Shown piece after piece: positions 24,857-35,715 of a DNA stretch of 64,000 nt; positions within the stretch are counted from its first letter, which is position 1, and each line of letters opens with the position of its first letter. Source of the stretch: Chimonanthus salicifolius (taxonomy: Eukaryota > Streptophyta > Magnoliopsida > Laurales > Calycanthaceae); NCBI GenBank assembly GCA_013350335.1, contig CM023534.1, positions 19,115,302 to 19,179,301 on the forward strand, read 5' to 3'. A program made the translations under genes and the position numbers. Under the pieces are notes generated by a model. The model was not told where the DNA came from. It saw only the letters and a program-made list of their open reading frames with translations, and ran no database searches.

Positions 24857-26967
24857 GAACATGATTGTCTTAAAGTGGGGGTGGGGTGGGAGGAGGGTGA
24901 ATAGGACAATCTCCAATTTTTGTAGCCTTCACAAATTTCTTGATTAATTAAAATGTGTTACTGCCTCGACTTGCCGTGTCACCTATTTGTTAATTCCGTG
25001 ACTTAGGTAAAACATTGCCTTGAAGGATGAACATCAACAATCAAGACTCGAGTGTTGGTTGAAGATTAAAGATTCAACGGATCAACATGTGTATGGCAAT
25101 CATGGAAGGTAATTGGCCATAGATGAATTTAAGGTGGACCCCACACCTTAGGATGATCATGCCTAGGCTTAGATATCACATATGGTTAATTAACAAGCCT
25201 AATGAGTGTTTGACACCAAATTAGAACCAATGGACTTAATACTCAAAACATTGAATTTGTTGTTAGGACAACACATCGTATCAACGATCTATTGCAATGA
25301 CAGAGAATGATCATTCATAGCATCGCGATGCATCGTCTTGGAAATCGAAGGTTCTGGTTGGAATGGTCAGTCAAACAATTCTAGTCTCAAGACGATACGA
25401 TCGTCGTGACTATTCATCGTCTGAGATAGGGCCGATCAATCGGGCACACGATCTATCGGTTGGACTAAACAAAGTTCTGATTTGGACTTAGGCCTGTAAA
25501 ATCAGTCTGTTCTCATGACGATATATTCATCAGGCGACGACCTTTCATGAGGAACCTATCACGATCTATCAGGCGCACGACCAATTGCTAGAGACAAGGC
25601 TGACACATTGGGACCACGACCAGTCGCCCTAGGAAATGTTTGAGGTTTCTCTTGACTAGCACTGTTAAGGCAGGATAGCCTCGGGCCGATACATTTGCCA
25701 ACTCACGATCTATCTCCAATGGATGTTCACAATAGTGGTGACCGTTTTTGTGTTGTTACTGTGCATTTAATGCCCAACGGTCTAGTTAGTGTAAAGCAAC
25801 TATAAACACGGACGATCGATCGCCAGGTCACGATCAATCGTTGTTAGTGTGCTTCGAAAATTCCTTTTGCCTCTAATACTCAATTGTTTGGAGAATTTAA
25901 GGATCCCTTGAAGAGAATTTATGAGCCTTATCTACCAGTGCTAAACTCTCAAACACCAAAGGCAAAATCAGTGGTTATTCTCTCTTGGTATTACACATGC
26001 AAATCATTCAAGTATCCAATTTTTTCATTGAGATTAAGAGAGAAAGAAAAACTATTTTCTAGGATATACATTGTACCTCCAATTTCCTAGATACCATCTC
26101 AAGGATTGTGATTGCTCTTACAAGGCACATCTACTTCAACTGAATGAGATCACATTGGAAGGCTACATCAAAAGCACATCTACATTGGGAAAGATTTAAA
26201 GGCAAGTGCTTCTAGTTTGATTTTATTTTAAAATCATCTTGTATAGTGGACTAGACCATTGGATCAAACCACTCTAAAAAATAGAGGGATAAGGATTAGA
26301 CTGGGGAGGTCGAACCTTTCAAAATTTAGGGATTGGGTGAAATTCTTAGTCAAATGGATAGGTCAAAATCCTATTATATTTGTGAGGGTGTAAGTCTCCA
26401 CTTAGTGAATTTGGGATAGCCGAAGGTTGGGTGAGTCCATCAGTAGATGTAGGTTTGTTTAAACCGAACCACTATACATTTTGTGTTCATGGTGTTAGAG
26501 CTTGTTGTGTGAAATTTGTTATTTGAGCTGTATCTTGTTCATACACACCTTAGTTGATTAATATTGCTAATTACGCACTATTCATAGATATTAATCAAGA
26601 AAATTTGAAAAAGCCCCTAATTTGGAGATTATCCTATTCACCCCCCTCTAGCGATAATCAGGTTCTAGCACAAGGAAGCTTTCAAAATGATATGTAACGG
26701 AATTAACAAATTAATTAAGAAGATATGTTGTGTGATAACCAGAGTTCACAAATAATAGAGCAATCACACAAACAACCCAAACACCCGATATATAGTGGTT
26801 CAGAGTAAACCCCTCCTACATCCATTGTTGGACTCACACACTCTTAAATTATCCCAAATTCACTATGTGGAGAATTACGCCCTCACGAATAGAGTAGGAA
26901 TTCCACCTACACAATTGAATGAGAATTTCACCCTCCCTAGAATTTTGAAAGGTTCAAAAATTGGATC
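24852..26967 (-). mobile_element. Inverted LTR fragment, split by another LTR
   Basis: 24,852-24,950 (TGCTAGAACATGATTGTC and onward) is the reverse complement of the 3' end of the neighbouring copia LTRs. The homology resumes at 26,690 with sequence matching the next part of the LTR (AACCCAAACACCCGATATAT, then GTGGTTCAG) and fades near 26,967. It is interrupted exactly by the solo LTR at 24,956-26,684. The true left end could lie up to 33 bp earlier. Confidence 0.65.
24956..26684 (+). mobile_element. Solo LTR, copia (SIRE-like) family
   Basis: 1729 bp from TGTTACTGCC to CTTTCA with perfect 5-bp target duplications AAATG (24,951-24,955 and 26,685-26,689). It is in the same orientation as the 21,427 LTR and shares the U3 design: repeated ACGATCTATC- and GATCGATCG-like words at 25,270-25,840, a TATA-like CTATAAACAC near 25,800, and the end CTCTAGCGATAATC. 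Confidence 0.85.
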
Positions 26968-28173
26968 CACTGTACCTCATAATATAAACAATTCTCACCT
27001 AAAAACATTTCTCATGCGTCTTTCATGCAAACTTTATTATGCGGAGTCTATAACAGATCTAATGGATCCAATTATCTTCCAAGATTAACCTACTCCCCAT
27101 GAATTGTACATGTACACAATTTGACATCAATTTGACTTTTAAAAGTACGTGGATCTAATCCGATGAATTTCCACCATAAAATAAATTTGAAATTTTAAGA
27201 ACCTACAAAACATGATTTTTCTTTTTCAATAAAAATAAATTTTTATAAACATTTATATCGAAAAGGCCTCTCAAGCACACCAATTCATGTAGGTCCAAGT
27301 GACACCTATTGACCATTCGCACCAAGACTTAATGCAATCCCATTCTTAGAGGAGAGATTGTGTATTTATTTCATATAATAAATATTGTTCATATATTGCT
27401 CATTGTTGGAACTAAGCTTGAGTTAATCTCACGCTTAATATTCATTATGAACTATTGTAGTTTAATTTTCAAATAACATAAGCTCCAATTCTCAATTAAA
27501 TACTAATGAACTATGCTTTGTGTTGGGCCCAGACTTGAGCGTCTCAACAAACATTGAAATCAAGTCCAAGTTAGGCCGGCCATATCTCGCTCAGGGCAAG
27601 CCAACGTCAGTCAAAGTTCAATTCGTTTGTGCTCATACTTACAATCATTTATGCTTGTAATTATACTATAGAATTTTAAGCTGGGTATTCCACAATTTTT
27701 CACACGTAAATTAAAAAAATATTACAAAATAACTTAACTACTTATTTAAGTAAGAGTTTTCCATTTCTACATACTTTTGTTTCTTTTTAATTTTTATATC
27801 ATTTTGTATGTCACGTTGAATGGCCAATAAATTCAAACCGCCAATTTTTCTCCTGACTCAACTAAAAACTGATAATATTTTATAAATCAAAGCTTATTAA
27901 TCTTACAAAATCAAATAATTAATTTTTTATGTGAGAATTTAAATATAAATATATCACTAAATATACAAAATCACTTGATTTAGACTGAAACTATTACTTT
28001 TATTTACCAAAATCAAATGAAAAAAATATTAAAATGAGAATCCTTTACATAATCGACATGTTCACAATCTATACTTTAATTTAGTAAAGTTAATATGTAA
28101 AATGATTTATATGAAAAGAACTGAATTGAGTCAAAGACCTTGTCAGTAAGTCATGTTAGGTTAGTATTTTTGT
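26968..28173. other. Spacer, no gene
   Basis: AT-rich. A 3' piece of SINE-like family B occurs at about 27,660-27,715 (CTGGGTATTCCACAAT, then CACACGTAAATT and A-rich). Nothing else is recognised. Confidence 0.5.
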
Positions 28174-28181
28174 ATGCAAAC

Positions 28182-28336
28182 TAGGGGTTTAAAATTTGGT
28201 ATAAGTCAATAGTATCAACCGATATTTTTCTCTCTCTTTTTTTTTAACAAAAACTGCTGATATCGGCCTATATTATACGCCGAAACTGTATTATATCGGC
28301 CGATACGATTCGTATCGGCTGATATTCGAACCCCTG
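28182..28336. mobile_element. hAT-type MITE, ATCGGCCGAT family, copy 1
   Basis: 155 bp with ends TAGGGGTT / AACCCCTG and perfect 8-bp target duplications ATGCAAAC (28,174-28,181 and 28,337-28,344). Eight-bp duplications with CAGGGGT-like ends are diagnostic of hAT elements. The inside is rich in self-complementary words such as ATATCGGCCGATAC. Confidence 0.8.
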
Positions 28337-28344
28337 ATGCAAAC

Positions 28345-29930
28345 TATTCAATGTATAAGGTTTGAAATTCAATCTCTCAAAAATCTGATATCACTCTAAA
28401 GAAAAATGATTGGAACACTGGTGTTTATAATAACGGACATTGATGTACCTATTCACCACTTAAATAATGACAAATAGAGAAAGAGATAAACTCTATATCC
28501 CCTATTATAAAAATATCGATCCATGATGGATGGAACTATGACCATAATAAAATTTGAGAGGGGAAGATATAACGGCTAATTAAGAGTTCAAATTTACAAA
28601 AGAAGTAGCTTTCATGACCCACACTTGGAAGCTGAAAGATAACTATTAATATATGATTATCTCTAATTAATCATTTCCCTAACTGGCTATAAAGATGTAA
28701 ACGGGTCAGATTGAGTTGGATGCGGAACTTTAGAACCAAATCCAACTTAGATTTTTGGTGTAGGATCCAAATCAAATCCACACCCAAAAACTTACAATTA
28801 AATCCATGTCCACATCCAACTCATGGCCCAATTCCAGATCCAGATTAATTTGCTTTTAAGATGCCCCTGCAACTGATCACCTGATATAAAACCCAATACT
28901 GGTAACATGGCTTGATACAAAATCAAGCCAAGTCTCTAATATCGTAGACCACTATTCTAAGTTAACTAGTGAATTTGGAGCACTAAAAGGATGGTATTCA
29001 TATAATAATTAAAGCCCTGATCCTATATGACCCATATAGTAGATGGCCCAGATCCAAAATTGAGGCCTATCCAGTTGTCTTGACTCTTCAACTGTGTTTG
29101 GATGAGGAGAGGTGAAGAGATTTCTCCTAAGTTCTCCTGAGAGCTCTTGTTTGGATAAGAAGAGAAGGAGAAACTGGAGCTATAGTTCTTCTCCTCACAC
29201 CTCTTCTAAGAGAAGGTCCATGTCTCCATCTTTAGCAGGAGACACCCACCTTCTCCTCAATTCTTCTACTCCAGGAGACAACAGGGGCTGTCTCCTGCTT
29301 TTCTCCCAATCAACATTCTTGATTAAACAGTCAAATTCTTAAAATGGTAACGGGCTGGACTCAGGTGAGTCCTGGCCTGTGCCCAAGTCTTATTTTCTGG
29401 GCCGAATTCATAAAAGTAAATGGTTTTAGCTATTCTCAAGATCTGATTAAACCCAACAATTTTATCCCAATTTTGTCTAATGATCTATTTGGAAATTTGG
29501 AACTGCATGACAACAATCCATTCTGCAAGTGGCAGTTTGGCTGATGGACTAACCCATTCGAAGTTGATAAAAGTGGGTCCCTCTATGCCATCTACAGTAA
29601 GCTACCTCTATAACTGACCACCCAATTTGAAGACTAGCGAGCTCCATACTATAAATAACCACTTCCTAACGCTAAAATGATTTATTAAATGAAAAACTAA
29701 GTCTTTCTCTTTCACATCCCCCACACAGAAAAGGGAAAAAAAAATTAAATAGTTAATGGAAATCTCTTATAGGTACAATACAAAAATACCTTTTATGCCC
29801 TAGAATTTTTTGACCTAGGGCTCTGTTTACAAACTCTCCAACTCAGAGACTAGGCCCATGAGAACCTCTAAGTGAGACCTGGTATACATCAAACACAACA
29901 AATATAATTCAAAGGAAATGCCGAAAATGA
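28345..29930. other. Spacer, no gene supported
   Basis: A purine/pyrimidine-rich block at 29,100-29,310 is built of AGGAGA and TCTCCT words and encodes only low-complexity Ser/Arg frames. 28,690-28,880 resembles a hAT-type MITE but has no convincing ends. Confidence 0.5.
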
Positions 29931-29944
29931 AAGGGATCGTGATT

Positions 29945-30400
29945 TATTGCAGTTGAATCGTTCGAAGGATCCTAAGTGATCCTTCGAACTGATTCAATTG
30001 TTTAGGGTTTGATTGTTCGAAGGAACACATTTTTCACTGATGTGTTCCTTCAGACAATCTTCCTATACAGTCGAATCGTTCGAATGATTACTTAAGATCC
30101 TTCGAACGAATTTAACTGAGAGCAATATGAAAGTACAGTTGTTCTCTCAAGTTGATTCGTTCGAAGGATCCTACGTGATCCTTCGAACGATTCAACTGGA
30201 TAGGGTTCGATCGTCCAAAGAAACACATTTTGTACTGATGTATTACTTCTGACGATCTCATCATCCGAATGAACTTAAAAATGAACTAAAGGTTCATTCG
30301 GATGATAAAATGCAGAAGGGCAAAATGGTAATTTTATCCAAAATTTTGAAATCGGTGTATAGAGGCAGAAAAGTCGGGTGTGTATATGGCCCGTCTTTTG
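29945..30400. repeat. Array of TTCGAA-centred imperfect hairpins
   Basis: At least six inverted repeats follow one another, for example TTCGAAGGATC facing GATCCTTCGAAC at 29,959-29,992 and again at 30,167-30,202, and ATCATCCGAATGAAC facing GTTCATTCGGATGAT near 30,252-30,304. The first block (about 29,950-30,060) is echoed at 30,145-30,255. The upstream text (CTCAGAGACTAGGCCC and onward) may belong to the same long repeat. Non-coding; probably part of a retroelement LTR, but no ends were found. Confidence 0.6.
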
Positions 30401-31437
30401 GAAAACTAAAGCATGTTAGTAGTAAATGCTAGAGTTTCAAGGGAAAATATTTTGTTTCTATGGGTAAAGAGATTGTCCTTTTTAGTTATTTCATAGTTGT
30501 TCAACAAACATGTGAAGTTGTTAACCTAGCTTTTTGATAAAGTAAAAATGAACTTACTTTTGCATTACAACATTCATGAAACTCAATGCTTGCTAGACTG
30601 GCTCCACATTTTTTAGAGTTTGAATTTCTAATGTTTAAAGCATGCTTTAGCGTATATTTAGCCATTGTCTAAGTGGGAGAAACTAATCTTATAGCTGCAT
30701 AAAACCACTCAGAAGTCTTGTATATCATATTAGTCCCGAACAAGTTGAATCCAAGATTTCTAATTTAATCCCAAAAGCTCGAGTCATTTGTGTCACCTAC
30801 ATGGGTTTAAGTTTAGATTGAAGAATCAAAGGTATGTGAGATTGAAGACAATGATCCGAAGATCGACAAGTGGGATCATCCAACCATCTTGGCCATTGAT
30901 CCATAAATTGTGGGACCAATCAATGAAGATGATGGAGCACACCACATTTGCCTTTATTGAGCGAAGTGATTGTGTCCACCCCATCTTCTTATGTTGCATC
31001 ATGTTGCTTGCAAGCAAGGTAGCAGTGCTTGATATCATATGATAGACAAACAAACATAAGAGTCTACCAATGACAGTCAAGTGGTATGTATGAGTATATC
31101 CTACTCAATCTACTAGGTTTGTTTATTGAGAACATGAGGACCATTGTCAAGTGGTGGGAACCACAGCCACTGGCTACAGCCCAAATGGTTACTGTTGGGT
31201 GAGACACTTAAGAACTTGCCTAAACTGGTTTGTTGGTCTCTTGGAAATTATCCAACTCATTGTTTTAAAACTCGATTGGACTCGGTCTCAAATCAGTTTT
31301 AATCAGTTTTACTTGATTCTACTCGACTCTCTTGGATTTTAAGTCCTTGATTCACTCAATTGAAGTTTGAGTCAAATTTGAATATTTAATTTTCAACAGG
31401 GATTCATCGGTTGTAGTAATGGATTTTGAGTTATTAA
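30401..31437. other. Spacer, no gene supported
   Basis: Two 84-codon open frames overlap on opposite strands at 30,788-31,080, with no recognisable similarity. A phrase near 31,258 (TTGTTTTAAAACTCGATT) resembles the end of the MITE family at 41,105. Confidence 0.5.
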
Positions 31438-31625
31438 TTTTTTTTTTATGACCTAGGTGTTTAGGCCTCTTAGTGCATCTGATTAATCTTAGGGGTGTAA
31501 GCTTCTCTAACCACATACACCAAGTAACTCTATAAGAGAGTGGCTCTTTGAAGTGGAGTGGGAATCGAATTCAAAACCCCCACTTCTTAAGACGGGTTCA
31601 TGTACATGATATCTAGGACAGATTT
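31438..31625 (-). mobile_element. SINE-like repeat copy (family A)
   Basis: Best copy of the family. On the minus strand AATTCGATTCC (31,561-31,571) resembles a B box and the element ends in a run of A (T-run at 31,439-31,447 on plus). The body has AGAGCCACTCTCTTATAGAG and ACACCCCTAAGATTA. No coding capacity. Confidence 0.45.
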
Positions 31626-32903
31626 ATCAGACATAATCGTGTTGAAACTACAAAAGCTATTGATTTACTTTATTTGAACATCACCTAAACAGTCGGCTAG
31701 TAAAAATAACTTGTTCATTCCAATCTTAAATAGGTGAGATGAAGAGCTTGTAGCTTTTTTAAATCCTATATATGGGTATATTTATAATCAAAGTATTTAG
31801 GCCCTGTTTCAGTAATATTGGGTATTTGGGTGATAGTGGTCATTATGTGAAGATTACATGTCCACCTATGTAATTCCAGCAGCCTAATTCTTGTAATTGG
31901 GAGTTTAAGAATAAATATGTATTTTCTGACCCATTTATCAATTGGGCCAGGCCTATCGAACCGAAGGTTTTCAGGCCCAGTCCGTGTTCCACTCTTGCAC
32001 TTGTAGCAGTTTGCCTTCCAACGAAAGGTTGCTGGTCCAAACTCTTCCCATTCAATTTAGTCAGAGCTTTTCTTTGTCCCAAAATTCAAATAAATTTTTA
32101 AGTTCAATAAACAAATTCTCAACATTTTTATTTTCACGGGACACCCTCAACTATGGGGATAATTGGTTGAAAACAATTAATTACTCATCATTAACTTATT
32201 CAGTGTGTGTGGATTGATTTATTCAGTGTGTGTGGATTGAGAGGTTTATACGTGTTCATGAGATTAATCTCGGCTCTAATATAGAGTGGAAATACCCGTT
32301 AATAAAAAAGGCTTAAACTGTTAAAAGGTTTTTCCTGCATTTTCATTCGATTGCTTGTTTACATATAGACATGCACACAACATATTTATATAATCAACTA
32401 ATTAATAAATCTATAATGTGGTTTGGGAAATCATTCTTCCCTTAATAAGCACAAGACACAGTGATTAATGTCTGGTGCAATATTTTTAAAGAATACTTCT
32501 CTCATGGTGTGATGTTCATGTGACTGACTAAGCCCTCTATCCAAGAAATGTGTCCTATCTTATAGTTAATTTTCTTTAATGATTTGATCAAACTCGTGAC
32601 CTTGACATCAGTGGCCTTGAAATTCTCAATGTTGGATTAGGATCAGCCCATTTCTTTCAGATAAGTCATCTGATCAAATATCATATACAAAATCATTGCA
32701 TGCTAAAAACCATGCCAACACATGGAAGAAAAGATAGTAAAAGATCTGACACTTGATTGTCAAAGATAAATTTCATTGTTTTGGATTTACAAGAGTGCCT
32801 TTTAATACAGTCATTTGTATGTGATGATTGTCATTGGAATAAATAAAAAATAAGGAAACAATAAATTGATATTGGGTCCCTTAATTCAGAAGTTTAGATA
32901 TTG
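31626..32903. other. Spacer with a small tandem repeat
   Basis: A 22-bp unit (TTATTCAGTGTGTGTGGATT and two more bases) is present twice, at 32,197-32,218 and 32,219-32,240. Otherwise no gene or element was recognised. Confidence 0.6.
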
Positions 32904-32911
32904 ATTGATAT

Positions 32912-33260
32912 TAGGGTTGAAATCGAGCCGGGTCGGATTCGGTTTTTTAAAACCTCGGCCTGAATTACTAATATATGGAATCCGACCCGACCCGACCTGA
33001 CATGACCCGAACTTTTGACCCAGACGTCTTGATCCGACCCGACCCAAATTATAACTCGACTCGACCCGCATTTTGAACCTACTTTAACCTACTTTTTACG
33101 GGGTCGGGTTGGGTTTGATCGGATCGAGTTAGATTAACTTAAAAATCTCTCAAACCAACTCGAATTCGGGTCTCTGACTTCTTAACCTGACCCAACCTGC
33201 ATGATTTTCGAGGCGGATCATGCAAGTTCAGGCCAAAACCCGACCCGAGTTTCACCCCTA
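32912..33260. mobile_element. hAT-type MITE, 349 bp, GGGTCGG-rich family
   Basis: Ends TAGGGTTGAAA / TTTCACCCCTA and perfect 8-bp target duplications ATTGATAT (32,904-32,911 and 33,261-33,268). The body consists largely of CCCGACCCGA- and GGGTCGGG-like words. A second copy of almost identical length is at 63,118-63,465. Open frames inside reflect the low-complexity sequence, not a gene. Confidence 0.85.
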
Positions 33261-33624
33261 ATTGATATGTATAATATATAGTTGATTTGGTTATGTATTA
33301 TTAGAGGGGTTGAGATATCATTAAAATAATCGTGTTTTGGTGATACTGTATATTTTTATTCTTAATAAAATATTTTTTCAGCTGACATCATCGCTATATT
33401 GCCATTACAATAGTATCATTGATGCACTGATATTTGACTGTATTAATTTTTCAAATTTCCTATATAATCGTATATTCAAATTAAGTCTAAATTTCAAAAA
33501 TTTACTGCTGAATAGAAAAGTGAAAGTGGAATATCAACTCAAAATAGGCACTTCTCACCTCAGAAAACCACTCATGTACAATCGGAATTCTACAGTGACA
33601 CAATTATCTGCTGAGTTGCAAATA

Positions 33625-33855
33625 AAATCCTAACCTTGGTGTGCTTTACGGGTAGGGGTCTACTCATAGGGGTTTTACACTGGGTATCCTGCGGCAGGGG
33701 TCCAAATACATATCGGCCGTTTTTGTAAAAAAATTAAGGAGAGAGAAAAATATCGGCCGATAACGAGATATTGGTCGATCTATCGTAACCGCCGATATAT
33801 CGACTAAGACCCTTTTTTCGACTCCTGTCCCACGGTTTCCCACACATAAATTCAA
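33625..33855 (+). mobile_element. SINE-like repeat (family B) interrupted by a MITE
   Basis: 33,625-33,694 ends TTTTACACTGGGTATCC and 33,828-33,855 continues CACGGTTTCCCACACATAAA. Together they parallel the uninterrupted copy at 15,757-15,912. A 133-bp MITE lies at the junction. Confidence 0.5.
33695..33827. mobile_element. hAT-type MITE, ATCGGCCGAT family, copy 2
   Basis: 133 bp, left end CAGGGGTCC, right end ACTCCTG. The flanking 8-mers TCCTGCGG and TCCCACGG agree at 6 of 8 positions, consistent with an aged target duplication. The inside contains ATATCGGCCGATAA. Confidence 0.7.
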
Positions 33856-34914
33856 AAAAAATATTGTATTAATTATCGACTGCCATGTATTATAACAACC
33901 ATAAATTGATACATAATGGGTCTTTCTTAAAACTCATAGTTAAGATATCCCTTAAAAATCTTTAATAAATCAACTTTGTAATCGAAATTAACTCGTAGAT
34001 AGTCAAATCTGTATCAATTGATATTTTGATCCAATCCAATGCATTGTGGAAGCCACTTAGCCAGGTTGCAAGGTCGGATTTGAATCAATTTATTTATAAG
34101 GGTAATTCGACAATTCATACTCTAACTTGTTTAATAAATGTGTCATTTAAATTATATATTTAAGGCACCTCAATATCTTATGATAGCAAAATCTTCTGTT
34201 TACAAGTACACCTAAAATAGTGTACCTTAAAAACCTAAGATTATAATGACATAAGAATGTCCACTTTAAAGTTTATAGATTGTTTGTCTATTTCTTTGAG
34301 AAGAGTAATTTTGTAAAAAAAAAATTATGATAGAGTTTTATTTATATTTTTCAACGTATGTTATGAAATTCAATCTCATTCAAATTGTGAAAATCTAATA
34401 CTTTTGTTAATTGCTTCACAATCTTTATTTTTTATGAAAATGAACGAAGCATTGTCTCGGAGGAAAGTCTTTCTTTCATCCTCATTGAATTTTTCTCTCT
34501 CCTTTTATTGGAGACGGATTCATTACAAGGAGAAGAAAGTATTTCATTTCTTTTGTTAATGACAGAGAGCTTTTATTCTATTAAAAAAAAAAAACTGGGA
34601 TCTCATTTTCAATACTCTTTATTTTTCATAATTAAAAAATGTCAAATAGATCTTAGGCTTTTGGTAAAGTCTCTGTCTCAGTCTGAGGTATAAAAGACGG
34701 CCGATACGACCAATACATATCAACCTAAGAAGGATTGATAGGGATCCAATTTGCTGAGATGGAAGCAAAAACAGACAATAAAATGGAGCCTTTCTCGCCC
34801 TTCTAGGATTTTAGGCCGTACGATAGCAATACAAAGGGCCGATTCTTGCATCTTTTATTTTTTAATAATTTTTTAAATTAAAAATGAGATTCAGAGGCTA
34901 GTCCTGCCAGCAAT
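33856..34914. other. Spacer, no gene
   Basis: AT-rich. A short stretch near 34,690-34,730 (GACGGCCGATACGACC) may be debris of the ATCGGCCGAT MITE family. Nothing else was seen. Confidence 0.5.
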
Positions 34915-35383
34915 ACCCGTAGAAGAACATGTACTCTGGACTGCTCAAAAATCTGGTTTATTCTCAATAAACTTAGCAAAGAAAATCTTGCAAGGAGAAA
35001 GACTCAATGTTTCATGGACAGATTAGTCTGGTTTTCAGGAAATATTCCAAAATTTTCCTTTGTTGCATGGAAAATCTTCCACAACAGACTGAAGACAAAA
35101 TGCCATATAGTTGATAAAGGAGTACACTGCAACAGAAGCTGTGTTTTGTGTATAAAACAAAATGAAGATTGCAATCTCCTCTTTTTCAACTGTGACTACA
35201 CAAATTGGATTTGGAGGTCACTAAAGTAGAAAATGAATTCACCAATTTGTGCCTTCCTTTTACCCTTGGTGGAGATGCCTTGGTGTCTTGTATTTTCCCA
35301 ATTTTTGAGTCTGTACTGTATTGTTGAGAGGTTTTCCCTATTCTTTCATTGAAAAATTGGTCATCATTAAAAAAAAAAAAAAA
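34915..35383 (+). pseudogene. LINE 3' end: zinc-binding RT domain, then poly(A)
   Basis: The encoded text W-T-A-Q-K-S-G then, after a frameshift near 35,015, VWFSGNIPKFSFVAWKIFHN and CVLCIKQNEDC...FFNCDY is the zf-RVT zinc-binding domain found at the C-terminus of plant LINE reverse transcriptases. After the stop (35,229) about 140 bp of 3' UTR runs to an A15 tail at 35,369-35,383, the hallmark of LINE insertion. The catalytic reverse transcriptase and endonuclease are absent: this is a 5'-truncated copy, usual for LINEs. No target duplication was identified. Confidence 0.8.
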
Positions 35384-35451
35384 TGGTCGTGGTGGGCCGC
35401 ACAACAGTTGAAATTTTTCTTTATAAAGAGAGACTTTCTCCTCCTTCCACA

Positions 35452-35715
35452 CAGGGGTATAAATCTTGGCCAATATTGTGCATATCGGTCGAGATATCTC
35501 GAGTTTTTTATGGTCTAGATATCTCACGTATTGGCCGTACTAGCGAGATATCGGCTGATATGGTCGAGATCTCGCCGATATCGGCCGATACACATTTATA
35601 CGACCGATATTTGTCAAAAACAAATTTATGAGAGAGAGATCTCGGCCGAGATCCTAGATATCGAGATATCGGCCAAGACGGTGATATCTCGGTAAAACCG
35701 ATTTTTGTACCCCTG
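35452..35715. mobile_element. hAT-type MITE, ATCGGCCGAT family, copy 3
   Basis: 264 bp, ends CAGGGGTA / TACCCCTG. The flanking 8-mers CTTCCACA and TTTCCACG agree at 6 of 8 positions. The body has many GAGATATC and ATCGGCCGAT words, and is roughly double the length of the other two copies because these words are multiplied. Confidence 0.75.

Noticed and set aside
28690..28880. Possible further hAT-type MITE (GATGTAAACGGGTC ... GATGCCCCTG)
   Set aside because: Ends do not pair well and the flanking 8-mers do not match convincingly.
29112..29342. Ser/Arg-rich 76-codon frame
   Set aside because: Low-complexity AGGAGA/TCTCCT sequence; no start context or similarity.
30788..31080. Two 84-codon frames on opposite strands
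   Set aside because: Mirror-image open frames with no recognisable domain; likely chance.
32886..33071. Gly/Arg-rich frame at 32.9 kb
   Set aside because: Product of the GGGTCGG repeats of a MITE.
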